The notes beneath the pieces were generated by a model. That model saw only the letters and a list, made by a program, of their open reading frames with translations, did not search any database and was not told the DNA's origin. Positions 1 through 11,226 of a stretch of DNA of 64,000 nucleotides are shown in pieces. A program made the position numbers and the translations under genes. This DNA comes from Citrobacter sedlakii NBRC 105722 (GTDB lineage: Bacteria > Pseudomonadota > Gammaproteobacteria > Enterobacterales > Enterobacteriaceae). The stretch covers positions 62,001 through 126,000 of the forward strand of contig NZ_BBNB01000016.1 of NCBI RefSeq assembly GCF_000759835.1. Reading direction: 5' to 3'. Each line of letters begins with the position of its first letter. The stretch's first letter is position 1.

Positions 1-1
1 A

Positions 2-832
2 GAGGACAACGTGCGCCTGGCGCGTCGCAGTAGCGGCGGCGGCGCGGTGTTCCACGACCTCGGCAATACCTGTTTTACCTTTATGGCGGGCAAGCCGGAA
101 TACGATAAAACGATTTCGACTTCAATTGTTCTTAACGCCCTCCATGCGCTCGGCGTGACGGCGGAGGCCTCCGGGCGTAACGATCTGGTGGTCAAAACGC
201 CGGACGGCGATCGTAAAGTCTCAGGTTCAGCCTATCGCGAAACCAAAGATCGCGGCTTTCACCACGGCACGCTACTGCTGAACGCCGATCTCAGCCGTCT
301 GGCAAATTACCTGAACCCGGACAAAAAGAAGCTGGCGGCTAAAGGGATTACCTCGGTTCGCTCCCGCGTGGCGAACCTCACCGAACTGCTGCCTTGGATC
401 ACGCATGAGCATGTCTGTCATGCAGTCAGCGAAGCCTTCTTCACTTACTATAACGAACGCGTTGACGCGGAAGTGATCTCGCCGGATAAAACCCCGGATC
501 TGCCCAACTTTGCTGAAACCTTTGCCCGGCAGAGCAGTTGGGAGTGGAACTTCGGCCAGGCGCCAGCGTTCTCTCATCTGCTGGATGAGCGCTTTACCTG
601 GGGTGGCGTGGAACTGCATTTTGACGTAGAGAAAGGTCGTATCACCCGCACACAGGTGTTCACGGACAGTCTTAATCCCGCGCCATTAGAGGCGCTGGCA
701 GCACGTTTGCAGGGGTGTTTGTATCGTGCGGATACGTTGCAGCAGGAGTGCGATGCGTTGAGGGGAGACTTCCCGGAGCAGGAAAAGGAATTACGGGACG
801 TGTCGGCATGGATAGCGCAGGCAGTGCGTTAA
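2..832 (+). CDS. lplA: Lipoate-protein ligase A, 5' end outside window
   Basis: LplA activates free lipoate with ATP and attaches it to the lysine of lipoyl domains (E2 subunits, GcvH) in the cytoplasm. The visible 276 codons correspond to the E. coli protein from about residue 63 to the end; the N-terminal part lies upstream of the window. The reading frame is open from base 2 (EDNVRLARR), so the GTG at base 11 is an internal valine and not a start. The glycine-rich lipoate-binding segment [15 protein letters not shown] and the lysine motif DRKVSGSA are present, followed by the C-terminal accessory domain. It converges on deoD. Identification is secure; only the start is missing. Confidence 0.95.
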   Translation, partial: EDNVRLARRSSGGGAVFHDLGNTCFTFMAGKPEYDKTISTSIVLNALHALGVTAEASGRNDLVVKTPDGDRKVSGSAYRETKDRGFHHGTLLLNADLSRLANYLNPDKKKLAAKGITSVRSRVANLTELLPWITHEHVCHAVSEAFFTYYNERVDAEVISPDKTPDLPNFAETFARQSSWEWNFGQAPAFSHLLDERFTWGGVELHFDVEKGRITRTQVFTDSLNPAPLEALAARLQGCLYRADTLQQECDALRGDFPEQEKELRDVSAWIAQAVR

Positions 833-851
833 GCGCGTTCTGATGCCTCAC

Positions 852-882
852 CCTGCCCCTCTCCCTTACAGGAGAAGGGCAG
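852..882. terminator. Hairpin between lplA and deoD
   Basis: An imperfect inverted repeat (CCTGCCCCTCTCC facing GGAGAAGGGCAGG) lies between two convergent genes. It could end transcription from both sides. There is no clear T run, so the terminator role is inferred from position. Confidence 0.4.
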
Positions 883-891
883 GAAAGAGCA

Positions 892-1611
892 TTACGCTTT
901 ATCGCCCAGCAGAACGGATTCCAGCGCGATTTTAATCATATCGTTGAAGGTGGTCTGACGCTCAGCGGCGGTGGTCTGCTCGTGAGTACGGATATGGTCA
1001 GACACGGTGCAGATGGTCAGCGCTTTCGCGCCGAATTCCGCCGCGACGCCGTAAATGCCCGCCGCTTCCATTTCCACGCCCAGGATGCCGTATTTTTCCA
1101 TCACGTCGAACATTTCGCCGTCCGGGGAGTAGAACAGATCCGCAGAGAACAGGTTGCCTACGCGCGCGTCAACGCCCAGCGCTTTTGCCGCATCAACCGC
1201 GTTACGCACCATATCAAAGTCGGCAATCGCCGCGAAGTCATGATCTTTGAAACGGATACGGTTCACTTTGGAATCGGTGCAAGCCCCCATACCGATGACC
1301 ACATCACGCAGTTTGACATCGTGACGCACGGCGCCACAGGAACCGACGCGGATGATTTTCTTCACGCCGAAATCGGTGATCAGCTCTTTGGTGTAGATGG
1401 AGCAGGACGGGATCCCCATACCGTGGCCCATCACGGAGATTTTGCGGCCCTTATAGGTCCCGGTGAAGCCCAGCATGCCGCGAACGTTGTTCACTTCACG
1501 CACGTCCTCGAGGAAAGTTTCTGCAATGTGCTTCGCGCGCAGCGGGTCGCCAGGCATCAATACGACGTCAGCGAAATCACCCATTTCTGCATTAATGTGA
1601 GGAGTTGCCAT
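892..1611 (-). CDS. deoD: Purine-nucleoside phosphorylase DeoD
   Basis: Hexameric phosphorylase that splits purine (deoxy)nucleosides with phosphate into base and (deoxy)ribose-1-phosphate. At 239 residues it has exactly the E. coli length and is nearly identical to it. Visible motifs are the phosphate-binding GDPLRAK (about residues 20-26), RVGSCG, and the catalytic aspartate in [10 protein letters not shown] near residue 204. It is the last gene of deoCABD, 103 bp after deoB, with a REP element in the gap. Its product feeds deoB. Confidence 0.97.
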   Translation of the reverse strand: MATPHINAEMGDFADVVLMPGDPLRAKHIAETFLEDVREVNNVRGMLGFTGTYKGRKISVMGHGMGIPSCSIYTKELITDFGVKKIIRVGSCGAVRHDVKLRDVVIGMGACTDSKVNRIRFKDHDFAAIADFDMVRNAVDAAKALGVDARVGNLFSADLFYSPDGEMFDVMEKYGILGVEMEAAGIYGVAAEFGAKALTICTVSDHIRTHEQTTAAERQTTFNDMIKIALESVLLGDKA

Positions 1612-1637
1612 CTTTCAGTTCCTTTTAATTTGATTTT

Positions 1638-1710
1638 TTGCCCGGTGACGCGGCGCGATCCGGGCCTACGGTGTTGTAGGCCGGGTAAGGCGCAGTCGCC
1701 GCCCGGCAAT
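1638..1710. repeat. REP/BIME-type repeat between deoB and deoD
   Basis: GC-rich inverted segments built on GCCCGG and GTAGGCCGGGTAAGGCG, the enterobacterial REP pattern. Such elements inside operons commonly form RNA hairpins that stabilise the upstream message. Here it would separate deoB from deoD. Confidence 0.7.
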
Positions 1711-1714
1711 GACC

Positions 1715-2989
<1,275 letters not shown>

Positions 2990-4312
2990 CTATTCGGTAA
3001 TACGACGATAGACCGTTGGTGTAATTTCAGGCGCGTTGTCGTCAAGGATAATTGCCGCTTTGACCGCTTTCGCCGCATCCTGCCAGCTGGTTTCATCTTT
3101 GGCATGAATCACCGCCAGCGGACGTTGGCCATCAACGCTGTCGCCCAGACGGGCCATATCGGTGAAGCCGACGCTGTAATCAATGGTGTCGGATGCCTGA
3201 CGACGACCGCCGCCCATCGAGACCACCGCCATGCCGAGCGCGCGGGTATCCATCGCGCTGACGAAGCCTTCGCTATCGGCATACACCGCTTTGCTGAGCA
3301 TCGCGGTTGGCAGGTATTTCGTGTAGTTTTCCACGAAGTCGGTCGGGCCTTTCTGCGCCGCTACCATGCGGCCAAAAATTTCCGCCGCTTTGCCGTTGTC
3401 CAGCACCGCCTGAAGCTTCGCGCGGGCTTCCGTATCGTCTTTGGCAAGCTTGCCGGAGATCAGCATCTCCACGCACAGCGCCATAGTCACGTCGAACAGG
3501 CGCGGGTTGCGATACTCGCCCGTCAGGAACTGCACGGCTTCACGCACTTCGACAGCGTTACCGGCGCTGGAAGCCAGCACCTGGTTCATGTCCGTCAGCA
3601 GTGCGGTGGTGCGCACGCCCGCGCCGTTGGAGACGCCAACGATCGCTTCGGCCAGCGCCTCAGAGAGTTCATAGGTTGGCATAAACGCGCCGCTGCCCAC
3701 CTTCACATCCATCACCAGCGCGTCCAGACCTTCCGCCAGTTTTTTGGCAAGAATCGAGGCGGTGATCAGCGGGATCGAATCTACGGTTGCAGTGATATCG
3801 CGGGTCGCGTAGAAACGCTTGTCTGCCGGCGCCAGAGAGCTGGTCTGGCCGATAATCGCCACGCCAACGTCTTTAATAATTTCGCGGAAGCGGTTGTCAT
3901 CCGGGAAGATATCGAAGCCCGGAATGGCTTCCAGCTTGTCGAGCGTACCGCCGGTATGGCCCAGGCCGCGCCCGGAGATCATCGGAATGTAGCCGCCGCA
4001 GGCTGCCACCATAGGACCGAGCATCAGCGACGTCACGTCACCCACGCCGCCGGTGGAGTGTTTGTCCACAATCGGGCCGTTAAGGTTGAGGCTTTTCCAG
4101 TCCAGAACGGTTCCTGAATCTCGCATCGCCATGGTCAGCGACACGCGCTCAGGCATCGACATATCGTGGAAGAAAATGGTCATCGCCAGGGCAGCAATCT
4201 GTCCTTCAGAGACGGTGTTGTCACGAATGCCGTTGATAAAGAAGCGGATCTCTTCGTCGCTCAGGGCAAGACCATCACGTTTTTTACGAATAATTTCTTG
4301 TGCGAGAAACAC
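2990..4312 (-). CDS. deoA: Thymidine phosphorylase DeoA
   Basis: Phosphorolysis of thymidine and deoxyuridine to base plus deoxyribose-1-phosphate. The 440 residues match E. coli DeoA along the whole length. The family signature KHSTGGVGD is near residue 84 and [16 protein letters not shown] follows at about 113-128. It starts with GTG, five bases after a perfect AGGAGG ribosome-binding site, which compensates for the weaker start codon. Second gene of the deo operon, between deoC and deoB. Confidence 0.97.
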   Translation of the reverse strand: MFLAQEIIRKKRDGLALSDEEIRFFINGIRDNTVSEGQIAALAMTIFFHDMSMPERVSLTMAMRDSGTVLDWKSLNLNGPIVDKHSTGGVGDVTSLMLGPMVAACGGYIPMISGRGLGHTGGTLDKLEAIPGFDIFPDDNRFREIIKDVGVAIIGQTSSLAPADKRFYATRDITATVDSIPLITASILAKKLAEGLDALVMDVKVGSGAFMPTYELSEALAEAIVGVSNGAGVRTTALLTDMNQVLASSAGNAVEVREAVQFLTGEYRNPRLFDVTMALCVEMLISGKLAKDDTEARAKLQAVLDNGKAAEIFGRMVAAQKGPTDFVENYTKYLPTAMLSKAVYADSEGFVSAMDTRALGMAVVSMGGGRRQASDTIDYSVGFTDMARLGDSVDGQRPLAVIHAKDETSWQDAAKAVKAAIILDDNAPEITPTVYRRITE

Positions 4313-4329
4313 GGTAACCTCCTCAAACC

Positions 4330-4359
4330 AGGCCGGGCTCGCTACGCGTCGCCCGGCAA
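4330..4359. repeat. Short REP-like inverted repeat between deoC and deoA
   Basis: GGCCGGGC and GCCCGG arms flank about 12 bases in the 55-bp deoC-deoA gap. This is a single REP-like unit within the operon. Confidence 0.5.
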
Positions 4360-4367
4360 TTCAAATC

Positions 4368-5147
4368 TTAGTAGCTGCTTGCGCTCTTACCGTCGCCGTG
4401 ACCCAGCGCTTTCAGCAGGCTGGCCAGCAGGCTCGACGCGCCGAAGCGGTAGTGACGGGAATCCGCCCACTCAGCGCCAAACAGCTCGTCGGCAATCGCC
4501 AGAAATTTCTGCGCGTCTTCCGCCGTACGTACGCCGCCCGCAGGTTTAAAGCCCACGGTTTTTTCGACGCCCATATCACGGATCACTTCCATCATGATGC
4601 GCGCGCTTTCCGGGGTCGCATTTACCGGCACTTTACCGGTAGAGGTTTTAATGAAATCAGCACCGGCTTTAATAGCGATTTCAGACGCTTTACGGATCAG
4701 CGCCTCTTCTTTCAGTTCACCGGTTTCGATGATCACTTTCAGCAGCACGTTTGCCGCCGCGCACGCGTCTTTACAGGCTTTCACCAAATCAAAGCCGACC
4801 TGCTCATTACCGGCGATCAGCGCGCGGTACGGGAACACCACGTCAACTTCGTCTGCGCCATACGCGATCGCGGCGCGGGTTTCCGCCACGGCGATCTCAA
4901 TGTCGTCGTTGCCGTGCGGGAAGTTGGTCACGGTCGCGATGCGGATCTCCGGGGTGCCCTGCTCTTTCAGGGTCTTACGCGCAATGGGAATGAAACGCGG
5001 ATAGATGCAGATGGCGGCGGTATTGCCGACCGGGGTTTTCGCCTGATGACACAACGCGATCACTTTTTCATTGGTGTCGTCGTCATTCAGGGTTGTCAGA
5101 TCCATCAGTTTCAGGGCACGCAGGCTGCTTGCAGTTAAATCGCTCAT
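4368..5147 (-). CDS. deoC: Deoxyribose-phosphate aldolase DeoC
   Basis: Cleaves deoxyribose-5-phosphate to glyceraldehyde-3-phosphate and acetaldehyde through a lysine Schiff base. The Schiff-base lysine is in [11 protein letters not shown] and the second active lysine in GFKPAGGVR. The start is the ATG at 5147 ([12 protein letters not shown], 259 aa, the E. coli length) behind GGAG; the ATG 36 bp upstream gives an extension absent from the family and has no ribosome-binding site. It is the first gene of deoCABD and lies directly downstream of the deoP2-type control region. Confidence 0.97.
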   Translation of the reverse strand: MSDLTASSLRALKLMDLTTLNDDDTNEKVIALCHQAKTPVGNTAAICIYPRFIPIARKTLKEQGTPEIRIATVTNFPHGNDDIEIAVAETRAAIAYGADEVDVVFPYRALIAGNEQVGFDLVKACKDACAAANVLLKVIIETGELKEEALIRKASEIAIKAGADFIKTSTGKVPVNATPESARIMMEVIRDMGVEKTVGFKPAGGVRTAEDAQKFLAIADELFGAEWADSRHYRFGASSLLASLLKALGHGDGKSASSY

Positions 5148-5193
5148 AACATTCTCCAACGGCATCGCCGTATCAATTCTCACCTTGCGGGTT

Positions 5194-5209
5194 TGTTAGT
5201 ATTCTAACA
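5194..5209 (-). promoter_or_regulatory. DeoR operator at the proximal deo promoter (O2-like)
   Basis: The minus strand reads TGTTAGAATACTAACA, the 16-bp palindrome I recall for the E. coli deoP2 operator. It lies 46 bp upstream of the deoC start, overlapping the expected promoter. DeoR binding here, relieved by deoxyribose-5-phosphate, would repress the operon. Confidence 0.85.
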
Positions 5210-5222
5210 TCCACCCGCGATT

Positions 5223-5242
5223 ACACTTCGATATACATCACA
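5223..5242 (-). promoter_or_regulatory. CRP/CytR target 1 of deoP2
   Basis: On the minus strand TGTGATGTATATCGAAGTGT lies just upstream of the DeoR operator, in the same position and nearly the same sequence as the proximal CRP site of E. coli deoP2. CytR is expected to bind with CRP between this site and the next. Confidence 0.7.
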
Positions 5243-5274
5243 GTTAATGAAAACTACGTACAAATTTGCATTAC

Positions 5275-5295
5275 TGTAATGAGATCAAATTCAAA
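5275..5295 (-). promoter_or_regulatory. CRP/CytR target 2 of deoP2
   Basis: A second CRP-like site (minus strand TTTGAATTTGATCTCATTAC) lies 53 bp upstream of the first, the spacing expected for the tandem CRP sites that hold a CytR dimer at deoP2. Identification is by position and remembered E. coli sequence. Confidence 0.6.
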
Positions 5296-5408
5296 TAAAT
5301 GACCTCTTCTGCCGCGATCTTCTTCGCACAGGCGCATCAGGATCAAAAGCCGCGTCAGCGCTTCTTTCTACAATGCCCACACGCCCTTCGGCATAAAAAG
5401 GAATCACG

Positions 5409-6959
5409 ATGACCACGAGCAACGAAACCGCGCTGCAACAGCGCTGCCAGCAAATCGTCACCAGCCCGGTGCTGAGCCCGGAGCAAAAACGGCACTTTCT
5501 GGCGCTGGAGGCCGAAAACAATTTGCCTTATCCCGCGCTGCCCGCCGGGGCGCGCCAGGCGCTGGACGACGGGGTCATTTGCGATATGTTTGAAGGCCAC
5601 GCGCCGTTCAAGCCCCGCTATGTGCTCCCCGATTACGCCCGTTTTCTGCGCAATGGCTCCGCCTGGCTGGAACTGGAAGGCGCGCAGGATCTGGACGATG
5701 CGCTGTCGTTACTGACCATCCTTTATCATCATGTGCCGTCGGTAACCTCCATGCCGGTTTACCTCGGTCAGCTTGATGCGCTGTTGCAACCATATGTTAA
5801 AATTCTAACACAAGACGCGATCGATATTCGAATAAAACGTTTCTGGCGTTATCTCGACCGAACCCTGCCAGACGCGTTTATGCATGCCAATATCGGTCCT
5901 GCCGATACTCCCATTACCCGGGCGATTTTACGTGCTGACGCAGAGCTAAAGCAGGTTGCGCCAAATCTGACCTTTATCTACGATCCAGACGTCACCCCGG
6001 ACAATCTGCTGTTGGCGGTGGCAGAAAACATTTGTGAATGCAGTAAGCCGCATATTTCCAATGGCCCGGCGAATGATAAAATTTTCACAAAAGGGCAGTA
6101 CGGCGTGGTGAGCTGTTACAACTCGCTGCCGCTTGGAGGCGGCGGCAGCACGCTGGTGCGTCTTAACCTGAAGGCCGTGGCGGAGCGCAGCAGCTCTGTT
6201 GATGACTTCTTCACAAATGCGCTTCCTTACTATTGCCGCCAGCAAATCGCCATCATTGATGCCCGATGTGAATTCCTCTATGAAAAATCACATTTCTTTG
6301 AGAATAGCTTCCTCGTGCAGGAAGGACTGATCGATCCACAACGTTTTGTGCCCATGTTCGGTATGTACGGTCTGGCGGAAGCGGTAAACCTGCTGTGCGA
6401 AAAAGCGGGCATGCGTGCGCGCTACGGAAAAGCGGAAGCGGCTAACGAACTGGGCTATCGCATCAGCGCTCAACTGGCGGAATTTGTCGAGAATACGCCG
6501 GTAAAATATGGCTGGAAGCAGCGCGCAATGCTGCATGCACAGTCAGGGATTAGCTCTGACGTTGGCACCACGCCGGGCGCGCGTCTGCCCTATGGCGACG
6601 AGCCGGACCCGATCAGCCATCTGCAAGCCGTCGCGCCGCATCACGTTCATTATCATTCCGGGATCAGCGACATACTGACCCTGGACGAAACCATCAAACG
6701 CAATCCACAGGCGCTGGTGCAGTTGTGCCTCGGCGCGTTTAAGGCCGGGATGCGCGAATTTACCGCCAACGTCAGCGGCAACGATCTGGTCCGGGTGACT
6801 GGCTATATGGTGCGCCTGTCGGATCTGAAAAAGTATCGCGCTGAAGGTTCCCGTACCAATACCACCTGGCTGGGTGAAGAGGCCGCGCGCAATACGCGTA
6901 TTCTGGAACGACAACCCCGGGTGATCGGTCATGAACAGCAGATGCGCTTCAGTCAGTAA
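5409..6959 (+). CDS. yjjI: Glycyl-radical enzyme family protein YjjI (DUF3029)
   Basis: 516 residues, the same length as E. coli YjjI and very similar throughout. The C-terminal motif [12 protein letters not shown] with a glycine near residue 465 resembles the glycyl-radical loop RVxGY of pyruvate formate-lyase relatives. A candidate catalytic cysteine lies near residue 236 in [14 protein letters not shown]. The substrate is not established. The start follows AGGA-ATCACG. The downstream activase yjjW overlaps it by 29 bp, which supports a radical enzyme/activase pair. It is divergent from deoC across 261 bp, and two DeoR-type operators lie inside it, so deoP1 activity runs antisense through its 5' third. 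Confidence 0.9.
   Translation: MTTSNETALQQRCQQIVTSPVLSPEQKRHFLALEAENNLPYPALPAGARQALDDGVICDMFEGHAPFKPRYVLPDYARFLRNGSAWLELEGAQDLDDALSLLTILYHHVPSVTSMPVYLGQLDALLQPYVKILTQDAIDIRIKRFWRYLDRTLPDAFMHANIGPADTPITRAILRADAELKQVAPNLTFIYDPDVTPDNLLLAVAENICECSKPHISNGPANDKIFTKGQYGVVSCYNSLPLGGGGSTLVRLNLKAVAERSSSVDDFFTNALPYYCRQQIAIIDARCEFLYEKSHFFENSFLVQEGLIDPQRFVPMFGMYGLAEAVNLLCEKAGMRARYGKAEAANELGYRISAQLAEFVENTPVKYGWKQRAMLHAQSGISSDVGTTPGARLPYGDEPDPISHLQAVAPHHVHYHSGISDILTLDETIKRNPQALVQLCLGAFKAGMREFTANVSGNDLVRVTGYMVRLSDLKKYRAEGSRTNTTWLGEEAARNTRILERQPRVIGHEQQMRFSQ
5795..5810 (-). promoter_or_regulatory. DeoR operator inside yjjI (O1-like)
   Basis: TGTTAAAATTCTAACA within the yjjI coding region lies 601 bp from the promoter-proximal operator. 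E. coli deoP1 and deoP2 carry operators about 599 bp apart, and both are needed for full repression through DNA looping. This therefore marks the distal promoter deoP1 firing toward deoC. Confidence 0.8.
6074..6089. promoter_or_regulatory. Weaker third DeoR-like operator inside yjjI (OE-like)
   Basis: TGATAAAATTTTCACA matches 12 of 16 positions of the operator consensus TGTTAGAATTCTAACA. It lies 279 bp beyond the second operator. E. coli has an auxiliary operator roughly 270-280 bp upstream of O1, so the position fits well even though the match is imperfect. Confidence 0.55.
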
Positions 6960-7794
6960 GCTGATCCCCTTCTCCTGCGTTGACGGGCCCGGAAGTCGTC
7001 TGGCCCTGTTTTTACAGGGCTGTAATCTGCGCTGTAAAAACTGCCACAATCCATGGACAATGGGACGCTGTAACCACTGCGGCGAGTGCGTGGCGCAGTG
7101 TCCACATCAGGCGCTGAGCGTCAGCGATGGAAAAGTCATCTGGCACGCCGAGCATTGCCAGCAGTGCGACACCTGTCTGAAGATGTGTCCGCAACAGGCG
7201 ACGCCGATGGCGCAGAGCATGAGCGTTGACCAGATGCTGACCCACATCCGCAAGGCCGCGCCGTTTATTGAAGGCATTACCGTTAGCGGCGGCGAAGCCA
7301 CGACCCAGCTGCCGTTTATCCTTGAACTGTTCACCGCGATGAAAGGCGATCCGCAACTGGCATCGCTGAGTTGCCTGGTGGACAGCAACGGGCAGCTTAG
7401 CGAAACCGGCTGGCAGAAACTGCTGCCAGTGTGTGAAGGCGTGATGCTCGACCTTAAAACCTGGAGCAGCGAATGCCACAGGCGGCTTACCGGTCGCGAT
7501 AACGCGCAAATTAAGCATAGTATCGTGTGGCTGGCAGAGCGTGGAAAGCTGGCGGAACTGCGGCTGCTGGTGATTCCGGGACGGGTGGATTATATGCAGC
7601 ATGTCGATGCGCTCGCCGCGTTCATCCGACAGCTTGGCGATGTGCCGGTGAGGCTAAACGCCTTTCACGCGCACGGGACGCATGGCGAAGCCAGGACATG
7701 GGCAAGCGCAACGCCAGAGGACGTAGAGCAACTGGCCGATGCCCTGCGCGAGCGCGGCGTAGAAAAATTGCGCTTTCCTGCGTTATATCTGTGA
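6931..7794 (+). CDS. yjjW: Glycyl-radical enzyme activase YjjW
   Basis: Radical SAM activase that would install the glycyl radical on YjjI. The S-adenosylmethionine cluster motif Cx3Cx2C is seen in [12 protein letters not shown] near residues 30-41. Two ferredoxin-type [4Fe-4S] segments follow ([14 protein letters not shown] and [14 protein letters not shown]), typical of this activase subfamily. The 287 residues equal E. coli YjjW. The ATG lies 29 bp before the yjjI stop, so the two are translationally coupled. It converges on yjjV. Confidence 0.92.
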   Translation: MNSRCASVSKLIPFSCVDGPGSRLALFLQGCNLRCKNCHNPWTMGRCNHCGECVAQCPHQALSVSDGKVIWHAEHCQQCDTCLKMCPQQATPMAQSMSVDQMLTHIRKAAPFIEGITVSGGEATTQLPFILELFTAMKGDPQLASLSCLVDSNGQLSETGWQKLLPVCEGVMLDLKTWSSECHRRLTGRDNAQIKHSIVWLAERGKLAELRLLVIPGRVDYMQHVDALAAFIRQLGDVPVRLNAFHAHGTHGEARTWASATPEDVEQLADALRERGVEKLRFPALYL

Positions 7795-7812
7795 ATATGC
7801 CGGGGGCGCATG

Positions 7813-7851
7813 GAGAATATAGCGTGCGGCATCTGGCCCCAGGATATTCTC
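7813..7851. terminator. Possible hairpin between yjjW and yjjV
   Basis: GAGAATAT and ATATTCTC form an 8-bp stem around a 23-base GC-rich loop in the convergent gap. No T run follows on either strand, so termination is only a guess from position. Confidence 0.3.
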
Positions 7852-7945
7852 AACGTTGTCACATCAGCAACAGGTTGCATTCGCCCTACGGGAAGTGCTT
7901 CTCTACCTCTTCAGCACATTTGAACACTGAACAGCGACAACGATA

Positions 7946-8722
7946 TTACACATCAAACAACGCCGTGGTATTGCGGTACAACGCGTCAGCGATCACGTCG
8001 GCAGGTTCCGGGCGCAGTTCGCAAAGCGCATCAAACACCTTAGCCGCCTGTTCCGGGCGGTTTGGCTGGCCCTGAAAACCATTAAGCGGCATGTCCGGGG
8101 CATCGGTTTCCAGCAGTAGCGCCGTAAGCGGCAGTTGCGCTATCACGTCGCGGGTTTTGCTGGCGCGCGGATAGGTGATCGTGCCGCCGACGCCAATCCG
8201 GTAACCCAGTTGCACAAAACGCTCGGCTTGCTGAAAACTGCCGGCAAAGCCGTGGACTACGCCGGTGCGCGGCAGGTTCTGACGTTTCAGATGCATCGCC
8301 AGCTTGTCATGGGTGCGACGGGAATGGAGGATCACTGGCAGATCGTAGCGTTTTGCCAGCTTTAGCTGCGCCTCCAGGATCTGTTCCTGCCTGTCGAACC
8401 GCGGGTCGTCGCGAAACAGATCCAGGCCGATCTCTCCCACCGCCACCACTTTTGCCGGACGATCGTCCAGAACCTGCTGTAAGCGTTCCAGACCGTCATC
8501 CGCATGCTGTTCGATCACTATCGGGTGTAGCCCCAGCGCGGCGTATAGCGGTACGAAGCGTTCTGCCAGCGCCAGTACGCGGGCAAAATTGGCCGCCTCT
8601 GTCGCTGGCACAATAATCTTCTCAATACCCGCTGCGCAAGCCCGCTGCAGGCTGGCGCGCTCATCGCCGGTAAACGGCGGAAAATCAAAGTGACAATGGG
8701 TATCGATAAAACGCAAACTCAC
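7946..8722 (-). CDS. yjjV: TatD-family metal-dependent hydrolase YjjV
   Basis: TIM-barrel metallohydrolase of the TatD DNase family. Metal ligands appear in FIDTHCHFDF at the N-terminus, GEIGLD near residue 100, HSRRTHD, and ETDAPDMP near residue 210. The 258 residues fit E. coli YjjV. Its start overlaps the yjjU stop by four bases (ATGA), so yjjU and yjjV are translated together. Members cleave DNA or handle damaged nucleotides; the in vivo substrate is not known. Confidence 0.92.
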   Translation of the reverse strand: MSLRFIDTHCHFDFPPFTGDERASLQRACAAGIEKIIVPATEAANFARVLALAERFVPLYAALGLHPIVIEQHADDGLERLQQVLDDRPAKVVAVGEIGLDLFRDDPRFDRQEQILEAQLKLAKRYDLPVILHSRRTHDKLAMHLKRQNLPRTGVVHGFAGSFQQAERFVQLGYRIGVGGTITYPRASKTRDVIAQLPLTALLLETDAPDMPLNGFQGQPNRPEQAAKVFDALCELRPEPADVIADALYRNTTALFDV

Positions 8723-9792
8723 GCCAGATCCTCATCAGTAAACAGTGTGTCATTGGCCTGCGGCGCTGCGGACACCGCCGCCACATGGGTATCGTTGGCG
8801 ACCGGTGCGGGAGGCACCACCACCGGACCAGGCGTGACAATTTTCGGAAGATGCCGCAGCAAAGGCGGCTCTTCGGCCAGCATTTTACCGACCGTGGCGA
8901 GAAAATAACGGCCACATAGCCGCCCGACTTTATAATCGTCGCGCAACGCCGGAATGCGGCTGCCCAACGCCATGCTTTTTAATGGCTTCGGCGGATAAAT
9001 TTCAAAAAGACGGATCCTGCCCGGCGGCTTTTCAATGAAACGCTGGATGTCGGTGTAACTTGCCTCATGATGCTGCACCAGATTCACCAGCGGCTGCAGG
9101 CTGCTCTCGCCCAGCCAGCGCTCCATGCGCTTGAACCATTGCGGCGTGTAATACATTTGCGACGGCACGGTGCGGATCACCACCACCGTTTGCGCCCCTT
9201 GTTTCACTGCTTCGCGAACCGGGATCGCATCGCTAATCCCACCGTCCAGGTAGCTGACCCCTTCCAGCGACACCCCGGTGCGATAAAAACCGGGAATTGC
9301 GCTCGACGCGCGAATGATATCCAGCCAGTTCTGCTTCGTCGGCGTGAAGTAACCGGGCGTATAGTCGTCGCCACGGCAGGCGCACATATAAAAATGTTTG
9401 CCGCTGTCGAACAGCCGGGCGGCGGTATCCATTTGCAGCGGCATCTGGCTGGCGGTCGCCTCCACCAGCCAGTCAAGATCGATAAGATTGCCTCCACGCA
9501 CAAAGCGCAACGGATCAAAAAATTCTTTGCGCGTGGTGTAACGCATGATGACTTTGCGCCCATAGCCAGGCTGATTACAGAGGTAGGCTGAAAGATTTTG
9601 CGCGCCTGCGGAGGTGCCGTAGTAGAGATCGAACGGATTAAACTGCGCGCGCATAAATTCATCCAGCACGCCTGCGGTAAAGATGCCGCGCTGTCCTCCG
9701 CCTTCACACACCAGCGCCAGGCGGCCCGGCTTGAACGGTCTTAATGACAACGGCGCAATATTGCCGAGCGTGACGGGTATACGCTGCCCCAC
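8719..9792 (-). CDS. yjjU: Patatin-like phospholipase family protein YjjU
   Basis: Patatin-fold acyl hydrolase. The oxyanion loop CEGGGQRGIF (about residues 29-38), the nucleophile elbow GTSAG and the catalytic aspartate in LDGGISDAIP form the Ser-Asp dyad set. The start is the GTG at 9792 (MGQRIPVTLG, 357 aa, the E. coli YjjU length) behind AGGAAG; the ATG at 9894 would add 34 residues with no relation to the family. First gene of a yjjU-yjjV pair. The lipid substrate is unknown. Confidence 0.9.
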   Translation of the reverse strand: MGQRIPVTLGNIAPLSLRPFKPGRLALVCEGGGQRGIFTAGVLDEFMRAQFNPFDLYYGTSAGAQNLSAYLCNQPGYGRKVIMRYTTRKEFFDPLRFVRGGNLIDLDWLVEATASQMPLQMDTAARLFDSGKHFYMCACRGDDYTPGYFTPTKQNWLDIIRASSAIPGFYRTGVSLEGVSYLDGGISDAIPVREAVKQGAQTVVVIRTVPSQMYYTPQWFKRMERWLGESSLQPLVNLVQHHEASYTDIQRFIEKPPGRIRLFEIYPPKPLKSMALGSRIPALRDDYKVGRLCGRYFLATVGKMLAEEPPLLRHLPKIVTPGPVVVPPAPVANDTHVAAVSAAPQANDTLFTDEDLA

Positions 9793-9916
9793 CTCTGCCT
9801 TCCTGTTATTGTTATGCTTAAGGGAGCCAAAGTAACGCAAATTGACCGCGGCGAAAACAGAAAAAGCCAGTCCACTGGACTGGCTTCGTTGCAAGTTAGC
9901 GTTACGCTTTCACGCA

Positions 9917-10078
9917 CTAGGGTCGTTTACGGCCCATAAACAGGCTGACCAGGAACAGGATGATACCGACGACGAAAACAATTTTCGCTGCGCCTGCAGC
10001 TGTACCTGCCAGTCCACCAAATCCCAGAGCGGCGGCAATTAACGCGATAACCAGAAATATAATGCCCCAACGAAACAT
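9917..10078 (-). CDS. ytjA: Small DUF1328 membrane protein YtjA
   Basis: 53 residues that read as identical to E. coli YtjA. Two hydrophobic helices (about residues 4-24 and 31-48) leave almost no soluble part, and it ends in a basic GRKRP tail. The start is the ATG at 10078, which is the family start; the longer frame from 10180 adds an unrelated extension. It lies between osmY and yjjU, all on the minus strand. Function unknown; likely inner membrane. Confidence 0.9.
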
Positions 10079-10205
10079 AAGCCTCTCCTTTACCATAGTT
10101 AATGTCGACCGCTTGTTATGAGCGCTCAGGCTACTCATTCGCGATATTTTTAGTGTGGTGCACATTACGCCTCCCGACAAATGTCAGGAGGTCGAATACG
10201 AAGAA

Positions 10206-10823
10206 TTACTGAGCTTTCAGATCGTTCTTGACGCTTTTCACGCCATCAACGGCTTTTGCGATACTCTCAGCGCGATCGATTTGCGCCTGCGACTCTACGG
10301 TTCCGGACAGTTGGACAACACCATCGGTGGTTTCCACTTTCACTTTTCGGGAAGGAACAATGTCATCCGCCAGCAGTTTGGCTTTGATTTCACTGGTGGT
10401 TGCCGTATCACCGGCATAGCCTTTCACTGAACTCTCTTTACCGTCGCGAACGTGCAGTTTGTCGCTCACCGAGGTCACGCCTTCCACGCCTTTCGCCACT
10501 TTCACGGCTTCTTCAGCCTGTGCCTGACTTTCGACGAAGCCGCTCAGGGTCACCACTTTCTGATCGGTTTTGACAGAAATATCGGTGCTCTTAATATTTT
10601 CATGATCCACCAGTGCCGCTTTTACTTTTGCGGTAATGGCGCTGTCATCCATGAAATTACCGACTTTATTCATAGAGCTATCGACTTTTTGCCCTGCGCT
10701 TTCGGCCCCGGCTTGCGCTTTGTCCATGGTAGCGTTTTCTGCATATGCAGACCCCGTCGCCACAGCAGACGTCAGCATTACGGCCAGCAGAGTTTTAGAA
10801 ATCTTCAGTCTTGTCATAGTCAT
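10206..10823 (-). CDS. osmY: Periplasmic osmotically induced protein OsmY
   Basis: Periplasmic stress protein with two BON domains (about residues 60-125 and 138-205). The N-terminal signal peptide ends at SAYA before residue 29. It is 205 aa against 201 in E. coli; the extra residues fall in the variable linker just after the signal peptide. In E. coli it is a classic RpoS-dependent, salt-induced gene with chaperone-like activity toward outer-membrane proteins. It sits alone behind a 403-bp upstream region. Confidence 0.95.
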   Translation of the reverse strand: MTMTRLKISKTLLAVMLTSAVATGSAYAENATMDKAQAGAESAGQKVDSSMNKVGNFMDDSAITAKVKAALVDHENIKSTDISVKTDQKVVTLSGFVESQAQAEEAVKVAKGVEGVTSVSDKLHVRDGKESSVKGYAGDTATTSEIKAKLLADDIVPSRKVKVETTDGVVQLSGTVESQAQIDRAESIAKAVDGVKSVKNDLKAQ

Positions 10824-11226
10824 CGATCTATTCCTGTATGTTTGCTCGTAATTTGAGCTCCGGCAACACGGGGTTGCATTGCTGAATGGGGTGACAAAAC
10901 ATCACCCAGTCAGAAGTCAATGGCAGCGGTCACATTCACAACGTGTGAAGCAGTGCTGTCGAAGGCCCTTCCGTTTCAGTTATTAATATCGTGGCTACAA
11001 TCAACATCAGCTTTAAGCACTCCACTTCACGCATTGAACGGTATTTAAAGCCAATATTTATGTCATCACTTTGTTAAATATAGATCACAATTTTGAAATC
11101 GCGCGGGGAATTGCGCAAAAAATCGGCAAACATAAGCAAAAGAGAGGGATTTAAGAACATTCCGCAAGGGACTAAAAAGGCAGGGAAAGTGGCAGAGCGC
11201 AGCATTGCCGCGCTCTGAGAGGGAGA
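10824..11226. other. 403-bp gap upstream of osmY, no gene seen
   Basis: This stretch separates osmY from the end of prfC and must hold the osmY promoter and leader. I see no protein-like reading frame. A half CRP-like sequence (TGTGATCTATA on the minus strand) lies near 11079-11089 in an AT-rich part. In E. coli, osmY is controlled by RpoS, CRP, Lrp and IHF, which would account for a long regulatory region. The prfC-end hairpin is at 11193-11217. Confidence 0.6.
11193..11217 (-). terminator. Terminator-like hairpin after prfC
   Basis: CAGAGCGC and GCGCTCTG form a perfect 8-bp stem with a 9-base loop, starting 10 bases after the prfC stop. On the minus strand a CTTTTT run follows about 15 bases later, further than ideal. 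Confidence 0.5.
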
